Both the position numbers and the translations under genes were made by a program. From the NCBI GenBank assembly GCA_026008535.1, contig BRKX01000010.1, positions 1,005,001 through 1,069,000 on the forward strand: DNA of 64,000 nt, read 5' to 3'. Every line of letters begins with the position of its first letter. Within the stretch, counting starts at the first letter, position 1. Source of the stretch: Perilla frutescens (lineage: Eukaryota > Streptophyta > Magnoliopsida > Lamiales > Lamiaceae). The notes under the pieces were generated by a model. That model did not search any database. It was not told where the DNA came from and saw only the letters and a program-made list of their open reading frames with translations. Positions 48,667 to 59,562 of this stretch are shown here, one piece after another.

Positions 48667-51606
48667 TCACACCTGCTGAGATTTAGGAAGGTGTTCCAGC
48701 AGTGATGCAGCCTTCCTCTTGCCTCTCTCTGTGCCCGATTTTGCTAGTTCCGAGAGCGGTATTGCTGCCCCGAGTCTGCTTAGACAAGCAAGATTCGCGT
48801 TGTCTCTCTTGCACAAGGATAGTAGAATAGAAGCTGCATTCTCTTTGCAACGAGGCAAGCCAGTCCGCAAAAGATCTATCAAGACAGGTATGGCACTGGC
48901 TTTCACAAGAACCGACTTCGCCTCTTGGTGGCTGGCAAGAACTGAAAGGATGGTCAGAGCCTCATCAACCATGCAACTGCTTGAGTCGGTGAGCATCTTT
49001 AGCAGCGGTGTGACAATGCCGGCCCTTACAGCGCGTCCCTTGTTTCCTTGATAGATGCACAGATTGAACAATGCTGTTGCAGCATCTTTCTTCCCTCTTG
49101 AGTTTCCATTTTTAAGTAGATCCACCAAAACGGGTATTGCCCCAGATGCCCCGATTATTATCTTGTTTTCCTCTGCGAGGGACAAGCTGAAGAGGGTCGC
49201 TGCAGCATTCTCCTTCGCCTCCGTGTTTCCAGCTCTGAGGACTTCTACAATAGAAGGAACTGCATTGGCTAGCATGATGAGTCCCTTGTTATTGTCGTAG
49301 ATGGAAAGGTTCAGAACTGAAGTTACTGCATTGTCTTGAATTTCGCCATCATCAGACATCAACAGATTAACTAGGATTGGAATAGCTCCTGCTTCTGCAA
49401 GCAGGATTCTATTATCTGTGCTTCTCTTTGAAAGTGATCGAATTTCAGCCACAGCAGCCCGACGTTCCTCAACAGACCTGCTTGCAAGTTTATGAACTAG
49501 TGCTGCTACAGCTGCTATGTCCCCTGTGACATCACGAAACGATCCATCACTCTTTTTTATCCTCCCGTTCACGATTGCTGTTGGCTGATCTATATCATGT
49601 TTCGCGCACCACTGAGATATTAAACTTCTCAGAACATAATTTGGAGTGAGACTGAGATTCTGAAGCTTCTGCCGCGTTTTTGGGCATGTTGTGTTGGCAC
49701 AGTCTATCCATCTCTGTATGTAAGATCTCTCATAGGTCTGAAAGAGTGAAAGAAAAGTACATTATGAGTAATTCACAATGATGTAGATAAAATTTAACCT
49801 CGTTCGTCTAAGAATCTTTGGATGCAATACGAAAAACACTAACGGAGGCAGTTTACAATGTGAATCATACCTGCCCTGTGGCCACAATAACCGGATCCCT
49901 CATAAGTTCAAGAGATATAGGGCAACGGAAATCATCGGGAATGACAAGATAATCTGGCTTTTTGTTCTCCTCTAGAGTTTTGCAAAATGAGCTTTTGATC
50001 AGCCGATTGTCAGAATCCTTTGAGGCACCAACCTCAGAAGATGCGGATGAGTTGCTTACATTTTCTTTATTCAGAACCTCATTCAAAACTTGATCTACCG
50101 GTCTGCCACCTTCAGTCACGCCTTCCAATTTTGTGCTAGCGTCATGGTTAATGTTGGCAATATTTTCTACAGCTACATTTCCAATCAAACAAATGCTTTG
50201 CTGAAATGGATCGATCTCTTTATCCAATGGCTGAGATAATGCCCGATGCATTGAGCTTGAGTTAAGAGGCCGGCCGTATCTTTCAGTAGCCCGTCTCAAC
50301 TGTGACCTGACTAATTCAACCTGGTGAAAGAATAACGTCAGACATGAATTGAGTGCAAATAACAGAATAAAGATGCTCAAAACTAACCTGTTCTAGTACT
50401 TCTTCTGATATGCTAAAATCTTCATATGGCAAGTCAGCTAATGCTTTCTCCAATTTCCACGTTACACATTGAAACTGGAAGAGAATTTTCTCTGTGGCAC
50501 CATCCTATAATCAGAAAACAAAGAAAAGAAAAAAGTAAGAAAAACGAAGATCGAATTGTTTAGGGGAAAACACAGAGATATCCACAGACATCCTTTTTAA
50601 GTTTCAAGCTGCTTCAATGATTCAGAATTTCTTCATATATTAATGCCATCTAGATGATTGTCTTAACATATCCAATGAACTGTCCCCACAGCAATGCAGT
50701 GTTCATCCAGTAAGAAACGAGGCAATGGCATTTACTTCGCGTGGATGGCTACACAGATCATAGAAAACGAGCAGTATAACGCGAGTCCATCAACCAAAGT
50801 TTTAGCATACTACGCGTTAGGGAAGGGATACGACAGAGGATCCTTTGGAAATCTAGAGATAACTAGACATTTTAAGGCACCAAACAAGCTAAGCCTAACC
50901 CCTCATGGTTCGGGAAGCAATAACATGATTACATCAAAACACATACGTTCACATGCCTGAGCCAATGCAATTGAACATCAAAATCTAACGCTTAAATGAT
51001 ATGATGATCTGATTTTTGTTTGATCCGCTCGAATGGCTACTGCAGCAGGGTATCCATTAACTAACAAGAGCTAAGCTATCAAAAGCTACAAATTTTCTAA
51101 TCAAATATCACATTACAAGTTTACAACATATCAACAATACTGATCATAATCATCCCCAAAAATAAGAATGAATCAAGATCAAGAAGCGACAAAAGGTCCA
51201 TCTTTTGTCATTAACAAAATGCAACATAGACCACAAGAATTAAAAAGAAAAAAAAAACGAAAACTAGGCGTAGTCTGAACAAACTTACAGAAGTGAATTT
51301 GGAGTTGTCGAAATTGTTAGCAGCAAAAACGAGTCTTTTTGCAGTCTGAAGCGCTAGAGTTAGATCAGCAAAGCAAGAATCGGAGAAAGAAGAAGAGCCC
51401 ACTTCACAATTTCCTCGAATTTTCTTGGAATCCCTGATTTCTTCAAGTAAATGTGCCAAAAGCGAGACTCTTCTCCCCAAAAGCGTACACTCTTTCTTGA
51501 AGAAACCAGAGAAGCCCGCGCCGGAGACCCGAACGACGTCGTGAACGAGGCGGAGCAGTGCCGTGGTAGCACCACCGTCCACAGCCGTTGTTTCTTCGCT
51601 GGCCAT
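48667..51606 (-). CDS. U-box E3 ubiquitin ligase with ARM repeats (PUB10/PUB11-like)
   Basis: A cytosolic or nuclear E3 that binds E2 enzymes through its U-box and substrates through its armadillo repeats; close relatives act in defence and hormone signalling. Four exons: 51606-51289, 50504-50388, 50320-49871 and 49737-48667, together 651 residues, typical for the class. Residues 1 to about 200 form the plant-specific U-box N-terminal domain. The U-box (about 274-348) has CPISLELMRDPVIVATGQTY, CPKTRQKL and LTPNYVLRSLISQWC, and is split by an intron directly after GQ. From about 371 to the end run five to six ARM repeats, with repeated motifs such as AAATLFSLSL, GKKDAATALFNLCIY and GNKGRAVRAGIV. 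The IQRWIDC and AKHDIDQP parts are nearer to PUB10/11 than to PUB13/14. The start is the first ATG followed by the family N-terminus. No lesion is seen. Confidence 0.95.
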
Positions 51607-51829
51607 TTGAGCGGGAGCGGAGTTTCTGTGCGGCTTTTCTACAAACACACGGTCGACATTGTTGTTGTAGGTGGACAACGAAATTATAAGGTTTGATGGA
51701 TTGATGTTATACAGTTGGCAATTGACAACGTCTCTCAATCGCCAGACAATATCATTTTTAGGAAATACTAGTATTAGTCTATGTCATATTTTGGTATGCT
51801 ACATTAAATTGACACTCTACTTGGAATAT

Positions 51830-52550
51830 AGGTGAGTCGAGTCAATTTGTGAGTTATTCGGGATCGACTTGAACATAACTTAAAATTGATTAGAGTTTGA
51901 TCTCGATCTTGAGCTCGAACTCAACAATGTCAGGTTTAATAGGATAGCAAGCCTAATCAAGTTGAGCTTCAATGTATTTATAATTTTGCTTTTAATAGTT
52001 TAATTATTTACATAAACATCATACATAATTTATATTTTAAATAAGGAGAATTGTCAATTCAGGACTTAAAAGATGGATAATCTATCAATATGACCTGAAA
52101 GATGAAAATTCTCAATCCAGGACCCGAAAGATGAAAAATTTCAATTCAGGACCTCAAAAATCACGAATTTTGATTTCTTTTATTTTTTAATTAATTTTAT
52201 ATTAATTTCAATGAAAATTCCTTCATTAATTATCTATTAAATCTAATAAAGAAATTTTTAAAATAAATTAAAAAAATATAAATGAATCAAAATTCGTGAT
52301 TTTTGAGATCCTGTATTGAGGAATTCTGGATGGAGAATTTTTATCTTTCGGATCCTGAATCGATATATTACTCATCTTTCAGGTCCTGAATTGATAATTC
52401 TCTTTTAAAATACTAATTAGCAATCGAGTTGAGCCGAGTTGAACTCGAGCTTAAAACAGTAAGGCTCGACCATGCTCGATTTGAGCTTCGAGTTTTCTTA
52501 ACGAGCTCATTGATGCTACTACTTAACTCGATACGACTCGATTGCACCCT
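51830..52550. mobile_element. GAGCTCGA-rich hAT-like element, interrupted
   Basis: The outer parts share the GAGTCGAGT/GAGCTCGA motif style of the 11.7-kb MITE. The left end AGGTGAGTCGAGTCAA is mirrored by the right end, whose reverse complement starts AGGGTGCAATCGAGTCG. The middle is occupied by the family B element at 52046-52402. Confidence 0.6.
52046..52402. mobile_element. Foldback MITE, family B (nested copy)
   Basis: Ends GAGAATTGTCAATTCAGGAC and TCCTGAATTGATAATTCTC are inverse. Inner arms AAAATCACGAATTTTGATTT and AATCAAAATTCGTGATTTTT also mirror each other, so nearly the whole 357 bp can fold back. It sits inside the GAGCTCGA-rich element and is similar to the copy at 28670-28978. 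Confidence 0.82.
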
Positions 52551-52977
52551 TGACTGTAATCTAGGTACGATTTAATATAATTTGATTTTTTTTTTCGCCT
52601 TTTGGACCTGATATTACTAAACATGAGATATCCATCGATTTTTATCAAATTTATGTAACATGATTTACTCAAAGTTCACGCAGTAAATGCATATTTATAT
52701 TCATTAAAACATATGTATGGAGAAAGAAGAACTTTTCAATAGTTTAATATTTTACAACTTGTAGGAAAAATTGTAAATGTGGTAGGACCTAATTTCACGG
52801 CTTAAATCAACTAAAGAAAAAAAAGAATTATTGGCATAAATGTTCAAATCATTTTATATTGCTAAAAATCAATTCAACCTTCAAATTAGGCCAGATTCTA
52901 TTGCATATTATATGGTACAAGAATTTGTTATTACTTCACGAAGGATGGATGTAATGAATTATTGCCTACAATTAGAC

Positions 52978-53340
52978 ATTTGAAATCATCTATTGCATAT
53001 TTGGTGTTGCATTCCATATTGCACTCATAATTTTTTTCAATTTTTTTTTAATTTCTATATGTTATGCTTTAGTTTAATTTTACACTTGCTATCTAGAGTT
53101 GATCCTACCCAATTAGGGTTTAGTATAATTTTTTAAATAATTAATAACTAAAAATTTAAAATTAAATAATAAAAAATTACAATGCATTCTAATTGGATAA
53201 GATGAATCATAAATAATAAATGTACAATTAGACTAAAGCATAAGAAATTGAAATCAAAGAAAATTTAAAAAAAAAACTAAAAAAATCAAGTGCGTAATAT
53301 GGAATGTAACACCAAATGTGCAATAGATGATTTCAACTGA
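52978..53340. mobile_element. MITE of the 'AACCCTAATTGGGT-core' family, with intact long TIRs
   Basis: The left end TTGAAATCATCTATTGCATA, continuing through TTTGGTGTTGCATTCCATAT, is mirrored almost perfectly on the right (ATATGGAATGTAACACCAAA, then TGCAATAGATGATTTCAA). The core GATCCTACCCAATTAGGGTT lies inside. This is the clearest copy of the family. Confidence 0.82.
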
Positions 53341-53441
53341 CAATTAGACGATAGCGATTTTAAAATGTCAAGATGTTAAAATAAATGAGTCATTTTATTT
53401 AATCATTAGTGTACAAACTAATCACCAAAAGATAATTGATA

Positions 53442-53703
53442 CTCCTTCTGTTTCGTTTTAATTGTTGTTTTAGTTTTTTTTTTTATCTAGAATTAGAATT
53501 AATAATTAATTTTATGGACTAATATATTCATTCTTCGTATATGATATAAAATCTTATTCACTTATATTTTCTTTGAAAAAGACAGTATTATCTCTCTCTA
53601 TATATTTTTAGGGTTAAAATTATAAGAGAGAGAGTGAAAATATATAAAACAACTATTTTAACATAAAAAAAGTAAAATAACAATTAAAATGAAACGAAAA
53701 GAG
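53442..53703. mobile_element. Stowaway-like MITE
   Basis: Ends CTCCTTCTGTTTCGTTTTAA and TTAAAATGAAACGAAAAGAG are inverse and TA-flanked. Confidence 0.82.
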
Positions 53704-54282
53704 TATATAAATAATTATGTATAAGCCAACATGAACATGGAATTAAAAATTTGCTAGGTAGAGAGAGAGAGAGAGAGGGATACAAAAAATAAAGGAAAAT
53801 GATTAGAAGGAGAGAAAAATATAAAAAGGTATATTCTAGGGGCCACATAAGGGAAAAGTGGTAAATGTTGGGCAGAAAACAAACAAACTAGTACAGTTGG
53901 AAGAATATAATGAATGGTTGCTAAGGTAGCATATGCTGTAATAACCCATATTTATGAATTTTATTTATATTTATCAAGTGGTAATAATACAAATATTTAG
54001 GGAAAGTAGTGGTAATCATATTCATCCTTCATTTTCTTTCTTTCCTTTTTATTTATTTGGATTATATAATAATATACCATATAGTCAATTCTTGGTTGTG
54101 AATGGCCCCTTTTTGAGAGACTTTTTTTTAGTAGCAACAGCTCATTGCTCTTACCTTTGCTGATTTTTTTTTATTTTTTTTATTTTTGGTTTGTGTGTAT
54201 AAAAACCTAAAAAGGTATTTCATTTCAATCATTATCAATTGCAAAATGAAATTTTAATAATAAAAAAATGACCAAAAAAGTA

Positions 54283-54521
54283 CTTTCTCAGTTTCTGAAT
54301 AAGTGTCATTTTAGCATTTTAATTTTGTTTAAAAAAATATCATTCTACAAATTCAAGATAGAAAATTTATATTTTTCACATACTTGTCCTCATTTAATGC
54401 ATTCAAATATCTACATTTAACTCATTTATTGTATTCACACAAGGACATATTAAATAATTTAATTAATTTATTAATTTATGTGCATTTCTCTAAAATGATA
54501 TTTATATAAATTTGGAGGGAG
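54283..54521. mobile_element. Stowaway-like MITE
   Basis: The left end CTTTCTCAGTTTCTGAATAA and right end TTATATAAATTTGGAGGGAG are worn inverses, TA-flanked. The arms GTGTCATTTTAG and CTAAAATGATAT also mirror. It resembles the copy in the PADRE intron. Confidence 0.75.
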
Positions 54522-54859
54522 TATTTCAATGTATCGAAAAACACCCAACTTTTTTCCCCCCAAAAAATGAGAATCCAAACGCGTAAATAACACAAGTTGT
54601 TCAATGCCCATCCTCGGCTCTTTTATTTTTTCCTGCAAGTTGAGTTATAATCAATATTTTATTTCATATTTTTTGTAGGGATATTTAAACTCGTAATTTT
54701 ATTTTACATGTCATGGAATTAATGACTACAATATGTAGTTCACGAGCTGTTACACATTAACATTTTACATAGAGTTAGTTGTGGTTTGCGAATGATCATG
54801 CATACATGGATGTATACACATTGGCTGCATATTTCTCTTCGTTAAATAAATAATTAATA

Positions 54860-55123
54860 CTCTCTCGATATTAAAATATGTTGTTTTAGAAGTCTTAATA
54901 AAAATAAGGATGAAATTTTTTTGACTAATATATCACTCTTTTACACTTGACATCAAATCTTATTTGTTTATTTTTTTTTTTAAAAAAAGGACAAATCTCT
55001 CTCTCTCTCTCTCTCCTCCGGTTAAAATTGGGGGAGAAAGAGAGTGTATGAATATCTTAAATTATAAATATTTTGACACAAAATAAATTTTTTAAAATAA
55101 TACTAATTTTGACTCGGAGGAAG
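54860..55123. mobile_element. Stowaway-like MITE
   Basis: The left end CTCTCTCGATATTAAAATAT and right end TACTAATTTTGACTCGGAGG AAG are worn inverses flanked by TA. A short CT repeat lies inside at about 54995-55014. Confidence 0.65.
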
Positions 55124-55462
55124 TACGATTTATGTTTTTATATGGGAAGGACGCGTCAAAAAAATAAAAAAAGGGGTTTTTGAAAATAATTAATGATTAC
55201 AAATACCCTCCAATTAATTTTTATTTCCATATAAAAATTCAATTGTTCGAGACAAAACAATTAATTATTGTAGACTGCACTGGCACTGGACATTTGGACG
55301 GCCGTTGATTGCAGTGCAATTTTTTGTTTTTATTTTATTCAAAATATTTATTTAATTTCCACATAATTTTAATCGTGACAGTAATAATAAATGTCGACAA
55401 TGTCAAGGATCGAGAAGTTCAACCCTTTCAAAAACAACAAAAGGCAGAAAAAAAAAATCCGC

Positions 55463-55550
55463 AACAATATTAGATAAATCTATATCTATACCTATATAAA
55501 AAATATTTTCAACAACATTAGATAAATTTATATCTATACCTATATAAAAA
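55463..55550. repeat. 48-bp tandem duplication
   Basis: AACAATATTAGATAAATCTA and its continuation recur 48 bp later as AACAACATTAGATAAATTTA. Both copies continue with TATCTATACCTATATAAAAA. Confidence 0.9.
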
Positions 55551-56094
55551 GTGTGAATGATTTCTTACAAAATATTACTTACCCATTATATCCATTATCT
55601 ACACTTAATTTATGGGTAAAAATGCAATATGATATATCTATATAAAATTAATTATAAATAATTATTTGTAAATATAATTTATTATATTAATTTTAATAGT
55701 TTTAGTATAATTGAACTCTATTATATAAAATTATCCTAAAATAATAACAAAATTATTTCTTTAGTTTAAAGGATCAGATAAAAAATATTTCGCTAAAGAA
55801 GCACATATATATTTTGTTATTTTAAGGAGAAAATTAAAATGTCAATCAAATTGTCAAATTCTATTATTTGTCAAATAGCTCAAATGAAATAAGTAATTAA
55901 TTGACTTTGTTAATATAACCCTTCTCCTAATTATAGTGGGACTCTAAAATTATTTATATAAACCATTGGTTTTCATCTTACTAAATGTTAAGAGCAACAG
56001 TTCATAAATAAATGCATCACTGCAAAGAACAAGCATACAAACTGTCTCAATGAAGCACATGCACCACATACGTGAATGAATTAGAGTACGAGGA

Positions 56095-56390
56095 CTTGTT
56101 TGTTTTCATTTCCAAATAAAAATTTTCCACCTTTTACTATTCAAAACACCAAAAATATGTTTGTTTTACTCATTTTCAATTCAGTTTTCACTTTTTTCCA
56201 ATCCCATATAACATATATATATATATATATTACAGTGGGACCCATTAATTAATATTCATTATGACCACAGAAATATTTATGTTTTTCATCTCAACCACAC
56301 ATTTCAAATTGAAAATGTAATCAAACAAATATATTTCTATTTTACAAACCTACAGCTCTTAACATGAAATCATTCATAATAACAATGAAT
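56095..56390. mobile_element. TIR element, family A (inverted relative to the 4976-5383 copy)
   Basis: It begins GGACTTGTTTGTTTTCATTTCC. Segments such as CACTTTTTTCCAATCCCATA, ACAGTGGGACCCATTAATT and ATTTCAAATTGAAAATGTAAT are reverse-complement relatives of parts of the 4976-5383 element. The right end is worn. Confidence 0.65.
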
Positions 56391-56462
56391 GATTTAACTG
56401 AGTTTAAGATTGCATATCACTTGATACTAGTAGAACAGCATTGAAGGCAAAGGGAAAATAAT

Positions 56463-57381
56463 CAAATCCAGGCAATCATCTTTCCGATGCCTTGTAACTC
56501 TGGAGGGCAATCTTGGCCTGCAAACACCCCTCTGCCGAAGCAGATCCCAACTTTGATCGGCATTCATGAAAAGCATTTCATGAGCAGAACTACGAGAGCC
56601 GGGATAAGCAGCCACGCTGCAAAGTCTTGTGGTTACTATGACTCGACTTCCATTATTGTCATCAGGAAACACATTCCTTACAATGTCCCAAGCCTCTGTA
56701 TTCCAAATATCATCCATTATAATCAGATACCTCCTACCTTTTAACCTTTTGTACACTTTTTCCTCCTTTTCTTCTTGGTTGAGCTGCCCATAGCTTTCTC
56801 TGTTGAAATCTTTCATGGGAGCTAGGAGCCCCGAAAGAATCTCATGTGCACTGTAATCTTGTGAGACTGTGACCCAAATGCGTATATCAAAATACTCCAT
56901 AACAAACGGATCGTTATAAGCATTTCTAGCAAGTGTGGTCTTACCAATACCCGCCATTCCAACCATCACAAATCCGAGTCTTTATCGCCAGCAAATCTTC
57001 ATCAAAACCAACCATCACATCTTTGGTGGTGGGTGCAAGTCTTGATGAGGAAGAATCTGCAGGAACGGACTGCACACCTTCAACTCTGAAGCTATTCTTG
57101 ATTTCCATCACCTGTTCAGCTATTGCCTCAATTTCCTCTGCCACTCTTCTCAGCTGCTCTTTAAACTCAGCATCTTCTGCTTCGTTTGCTACTTCCCTGA
57201 ACCGTCCTTCCAGATTCTTGGCTCTCTCTGGAAAATGTTCGAGAAAAGCTTCAAGGAAAATAACATATTCATGGATGGCTACAGTTTGTTGCTTCTCGTG
57301 AACAGAAAAGGAATAATGTTGAATACGATTGAGGATTTGATCCACAGTTTGTGCAAGTGAAACAAGAGCAGCAAAAGCCAT
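56463..57381 (-). pseudogene. Truncated R1-like CC-NB-ARC resistance gene
   Basis: Intact relatives are intracellular immune receptors with an Rx-type coiled-coil, an NB-ARC ATPase and leucine-rich repeats. The copy opens at 57381 with MAFAALVSLAQTVDQIL, an R1-type N-terminus, and includes VMVGFDEDLLAIKTRI. At about 56975-56990 the frame breaks just before the P-loop. In the next frame come GMAGIGKTTLARNAY (P-loop), IRIWVTVSQDY (RNBS-A), RRYLIIMDDIW (Walker B) and GSRVIVTTR (RNBS-B). A second frameshift sits in the C-run at about 56527-56530. In the shifted frame the family's VFAGQDCPPEL-like stretch resumes, then a TGA ends it near 56462. The GLPL and MHD motifs and all LRRs are absent. The coiled-coil is also shorter than usual. 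It cannot make a full receptor; a short CC-only product of 146 codons remains possible. Confidence 0.9.
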
Positions 57382-57532
57382 TTCTCATTCTATTTTGCAA
57401 AGTCAAATGGAGGAGGAATAACCACAGGATTATGAATAATGTCTAATAATCTTTTATCTTTTAACAAACTATCTAATCATGATGGTGCATTATGATTAAA
57501 TCTCATTCTCATACCATACTACAAAGAGAGTA

Positions 57533-57924
57533 GAGATCCTCTAATCCCAAGTTTGTGTGCCAACCATGTGCCAACATTAAGATTATATATTATTAATAAT
57601 GTTTTTTTATAAATATAAAATTTATTATATAATAACTAATAATAATTAATATTTATTGCTAAAAAATGAAATTTTAAAAAATTATATACCCTAAATTTGG
57701 AATAATTAACCCCAAAAATCAATTATATTAACCAAAAAGTGAAAATTAAATATTAAAAAATAATTATAAACCCTAATTGGGTAGGATAAACCCTAAATAA
57801 TAATGTAAAATTCTAATAAATCAAAAGAAATTAAAATTGAAAAATAAAATAAAATAAAATAAAAAATAATATTTTTGAGACTTGGTACACGGTTGGCACA
57901 CACAAGATGAAACTAGAGGATCTC
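57533..57924. mobile_element. MITE of the 'AACCCTAATTGGGT-core' family
   Basis: The ends GAGATCCTCTAATCCCAAGT and AACTAGAGGATCTC are inverse, as are GTGCCAACCATGTGCCAA and TTGGCACAC. The core AAACCCTAATTGGGTAGGAT is the clearest match to the shared centre. Confidence 0.75.
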
Positions 57925-57974
57925 AAGTGCAAAATCGAAGGGTGCACTAGACAAGTCTTTGTGCGATACATTGG

Positions 57975-58235
57975 TCAAATATATATTTTTTATGCCATCA
58001 AATTCAAAATATTTCAAAAAATATTCTAACATTTCTACTTTTTGGCTTAAATATCATATGATGCAATTTTCGGTGTGGGATGCCTAATAACTAATAAGGC
58101 ATTGTGGAGTCAACACCGGGCGAAAATTGAATTCAATGATATTTTTGCAAAAATGTGGAAATGTTAGGCAATTTTTTATATATTTTGTAGTTCACGACAT
58201 TTTTGCAAAATGAACGAAAGTTAATTAAGGACATT
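57975..58235. mobile_element. TIR element, family C
   Basis: It shares TTTTTGCAAAAATGTGGAAA and CATTTTTGCAAAATGAACGAAAG-like parts with the 25326-25695 copy. The left arm is more worn. Confidence 0.6.
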
Positions 58236-58759
58236 AGTATATTATTATTATTATTATTATAGAGTTTGTCAACTCATGAAAGTCGTCCGTCGTGTATATT
58301 TTTAACATTATATTCGATTCCATTTACAACACCTTCATTCGTCCTTCCAAATTTTTAATCAAAATTGAGAATTTTTTATATAAGTTATTTTATATATCCA
58401 AACTAGTCAACGGTTTGATTTGTTCGTAAAATATTTTTTATCTGTTCAAATTCAATTAAATTGATTATACTTGTGATTGTATCCATGTGCCTGTTCATGA
58501 GTTGAAATTTTTTTTGTTCAAATTCAATTAAATTGATTTTGGTTCTGATTGTATGCATGTGCTTCTTGAGTTGAAGTTTTGTTTAATATCACATATTAAT
58601 CAAAATATGCCATAGATTAGACTTACATTATTTTTTTTATATTATTTTCACTTTTCCAAACTATTCAATGGTTTGGCATAAAATAGCTTTTCTCATTGTT
58701 TAAATTCAACTATATTGATCTTGGTTATGACAAAGGGAATTATTTTTTGAAGAGATGAT

Positions 58760-59338
58760 TGTAGGGTATCAATAGCCGTCGAGAGGTTCACTTTCCACTG
58801 ACTTCACCGGGCGCGGCCGTCACCACTCGTTGCTCAGGCAACACCACCGATCTAGCAAACTGTAGCAGAAGCAGATAAAGGGGGAATGAGAGGACAACAA
58901 GCTCAGGTAACCCACAAGTTACTGGAGCTCCTCACAGATGACAGAAACGCACAAAGCTTCAAAAGGATCACCACAGAGGTGATTGGAGACAGACCCAAAA
59001 CCGGCAGCCCCACAGCCCTTACTCGGCAAGCCCCTCGTCACTCAACCACTGACACTCCGGCAAGGCTACAGTATCACAGAGATACAAGGTTCCCGGAGGA
59101 AGTAGCCGGAGATGGGAGAGAGATCTCGATCAAGCACAAAGCTCAGATCTAGGGTTTGCTAAGAGAGAGAGAGAGTGAGAGCGGCGCAGATTAGAGTATC
59201 GATAGTATTAGGTTTAGCTAATACTAATAGTGTTAGGGCAATACTTCAAGTGGGCCGAGAAGAGAGCAGGGCCGCCAGGGTAATGGGCCAGGAGACAAGG
59301 CCCAGAACAAATAAATAGGTTGGGCCAATATAACAACA
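58760..59338 (-). repeat. 3' LTR of the copia element
   Basis: On the minus strand the LTR starts TGTTGTTATATTGG directly after the purine tract. Its far end is less certain; I place it at TACCCTACA (58760), giving TG...CA termini and about 579 bp. A CTATTTATTTG motif near 59310 could act as a TATA element. A 13-bp GA repeat lies inside (about 59161-59174). An 88-codon frame on the plus strand within it has no recognisable domain. Confidence 0.7.
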
Positions 59339-59562
59339 ATCTCCACCTTTGGCTCAAGTGCATCAACAGTCATCAGAGGAGTCCGAGGGGTATCATCATT
59401 GCCATTTCTTTTTACTTCTTCTAAATCACAAAGACAGAGAAGAAGCTGGAGAGGAGAGCACAGAGCATATCCAGGCCACATAGGCCAACCCAACTTAACC
59501 TGAGAATCACAGAGAAAAACAGGAGGGGTAAGGAACATAACAATTACAGCAAAAGATGAAAT

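Larger units (their letters stand above)
51607..56426. other. Intergenic stretch between PUB gene and NLR relic
   Basis: The first few hundred bases are the U-box gene's promoter and leader. Most of the rest is MITEs, several of them adjacent or nested, listed separately. No intact gene is visible. Confidence 0.6.

Noticed and set aside
50694..50960. 88-codon plus-strand frame between PUB exons 1 and 2
   Set aside because: It lies in an intron of the U-box gene on the opposite strand and shows no domain; probably chance.
58886..59152. 88-codon plus-strand frame
   Set aside because: It lies inside the 3' LTR of the copia element and has no recognisable domain.
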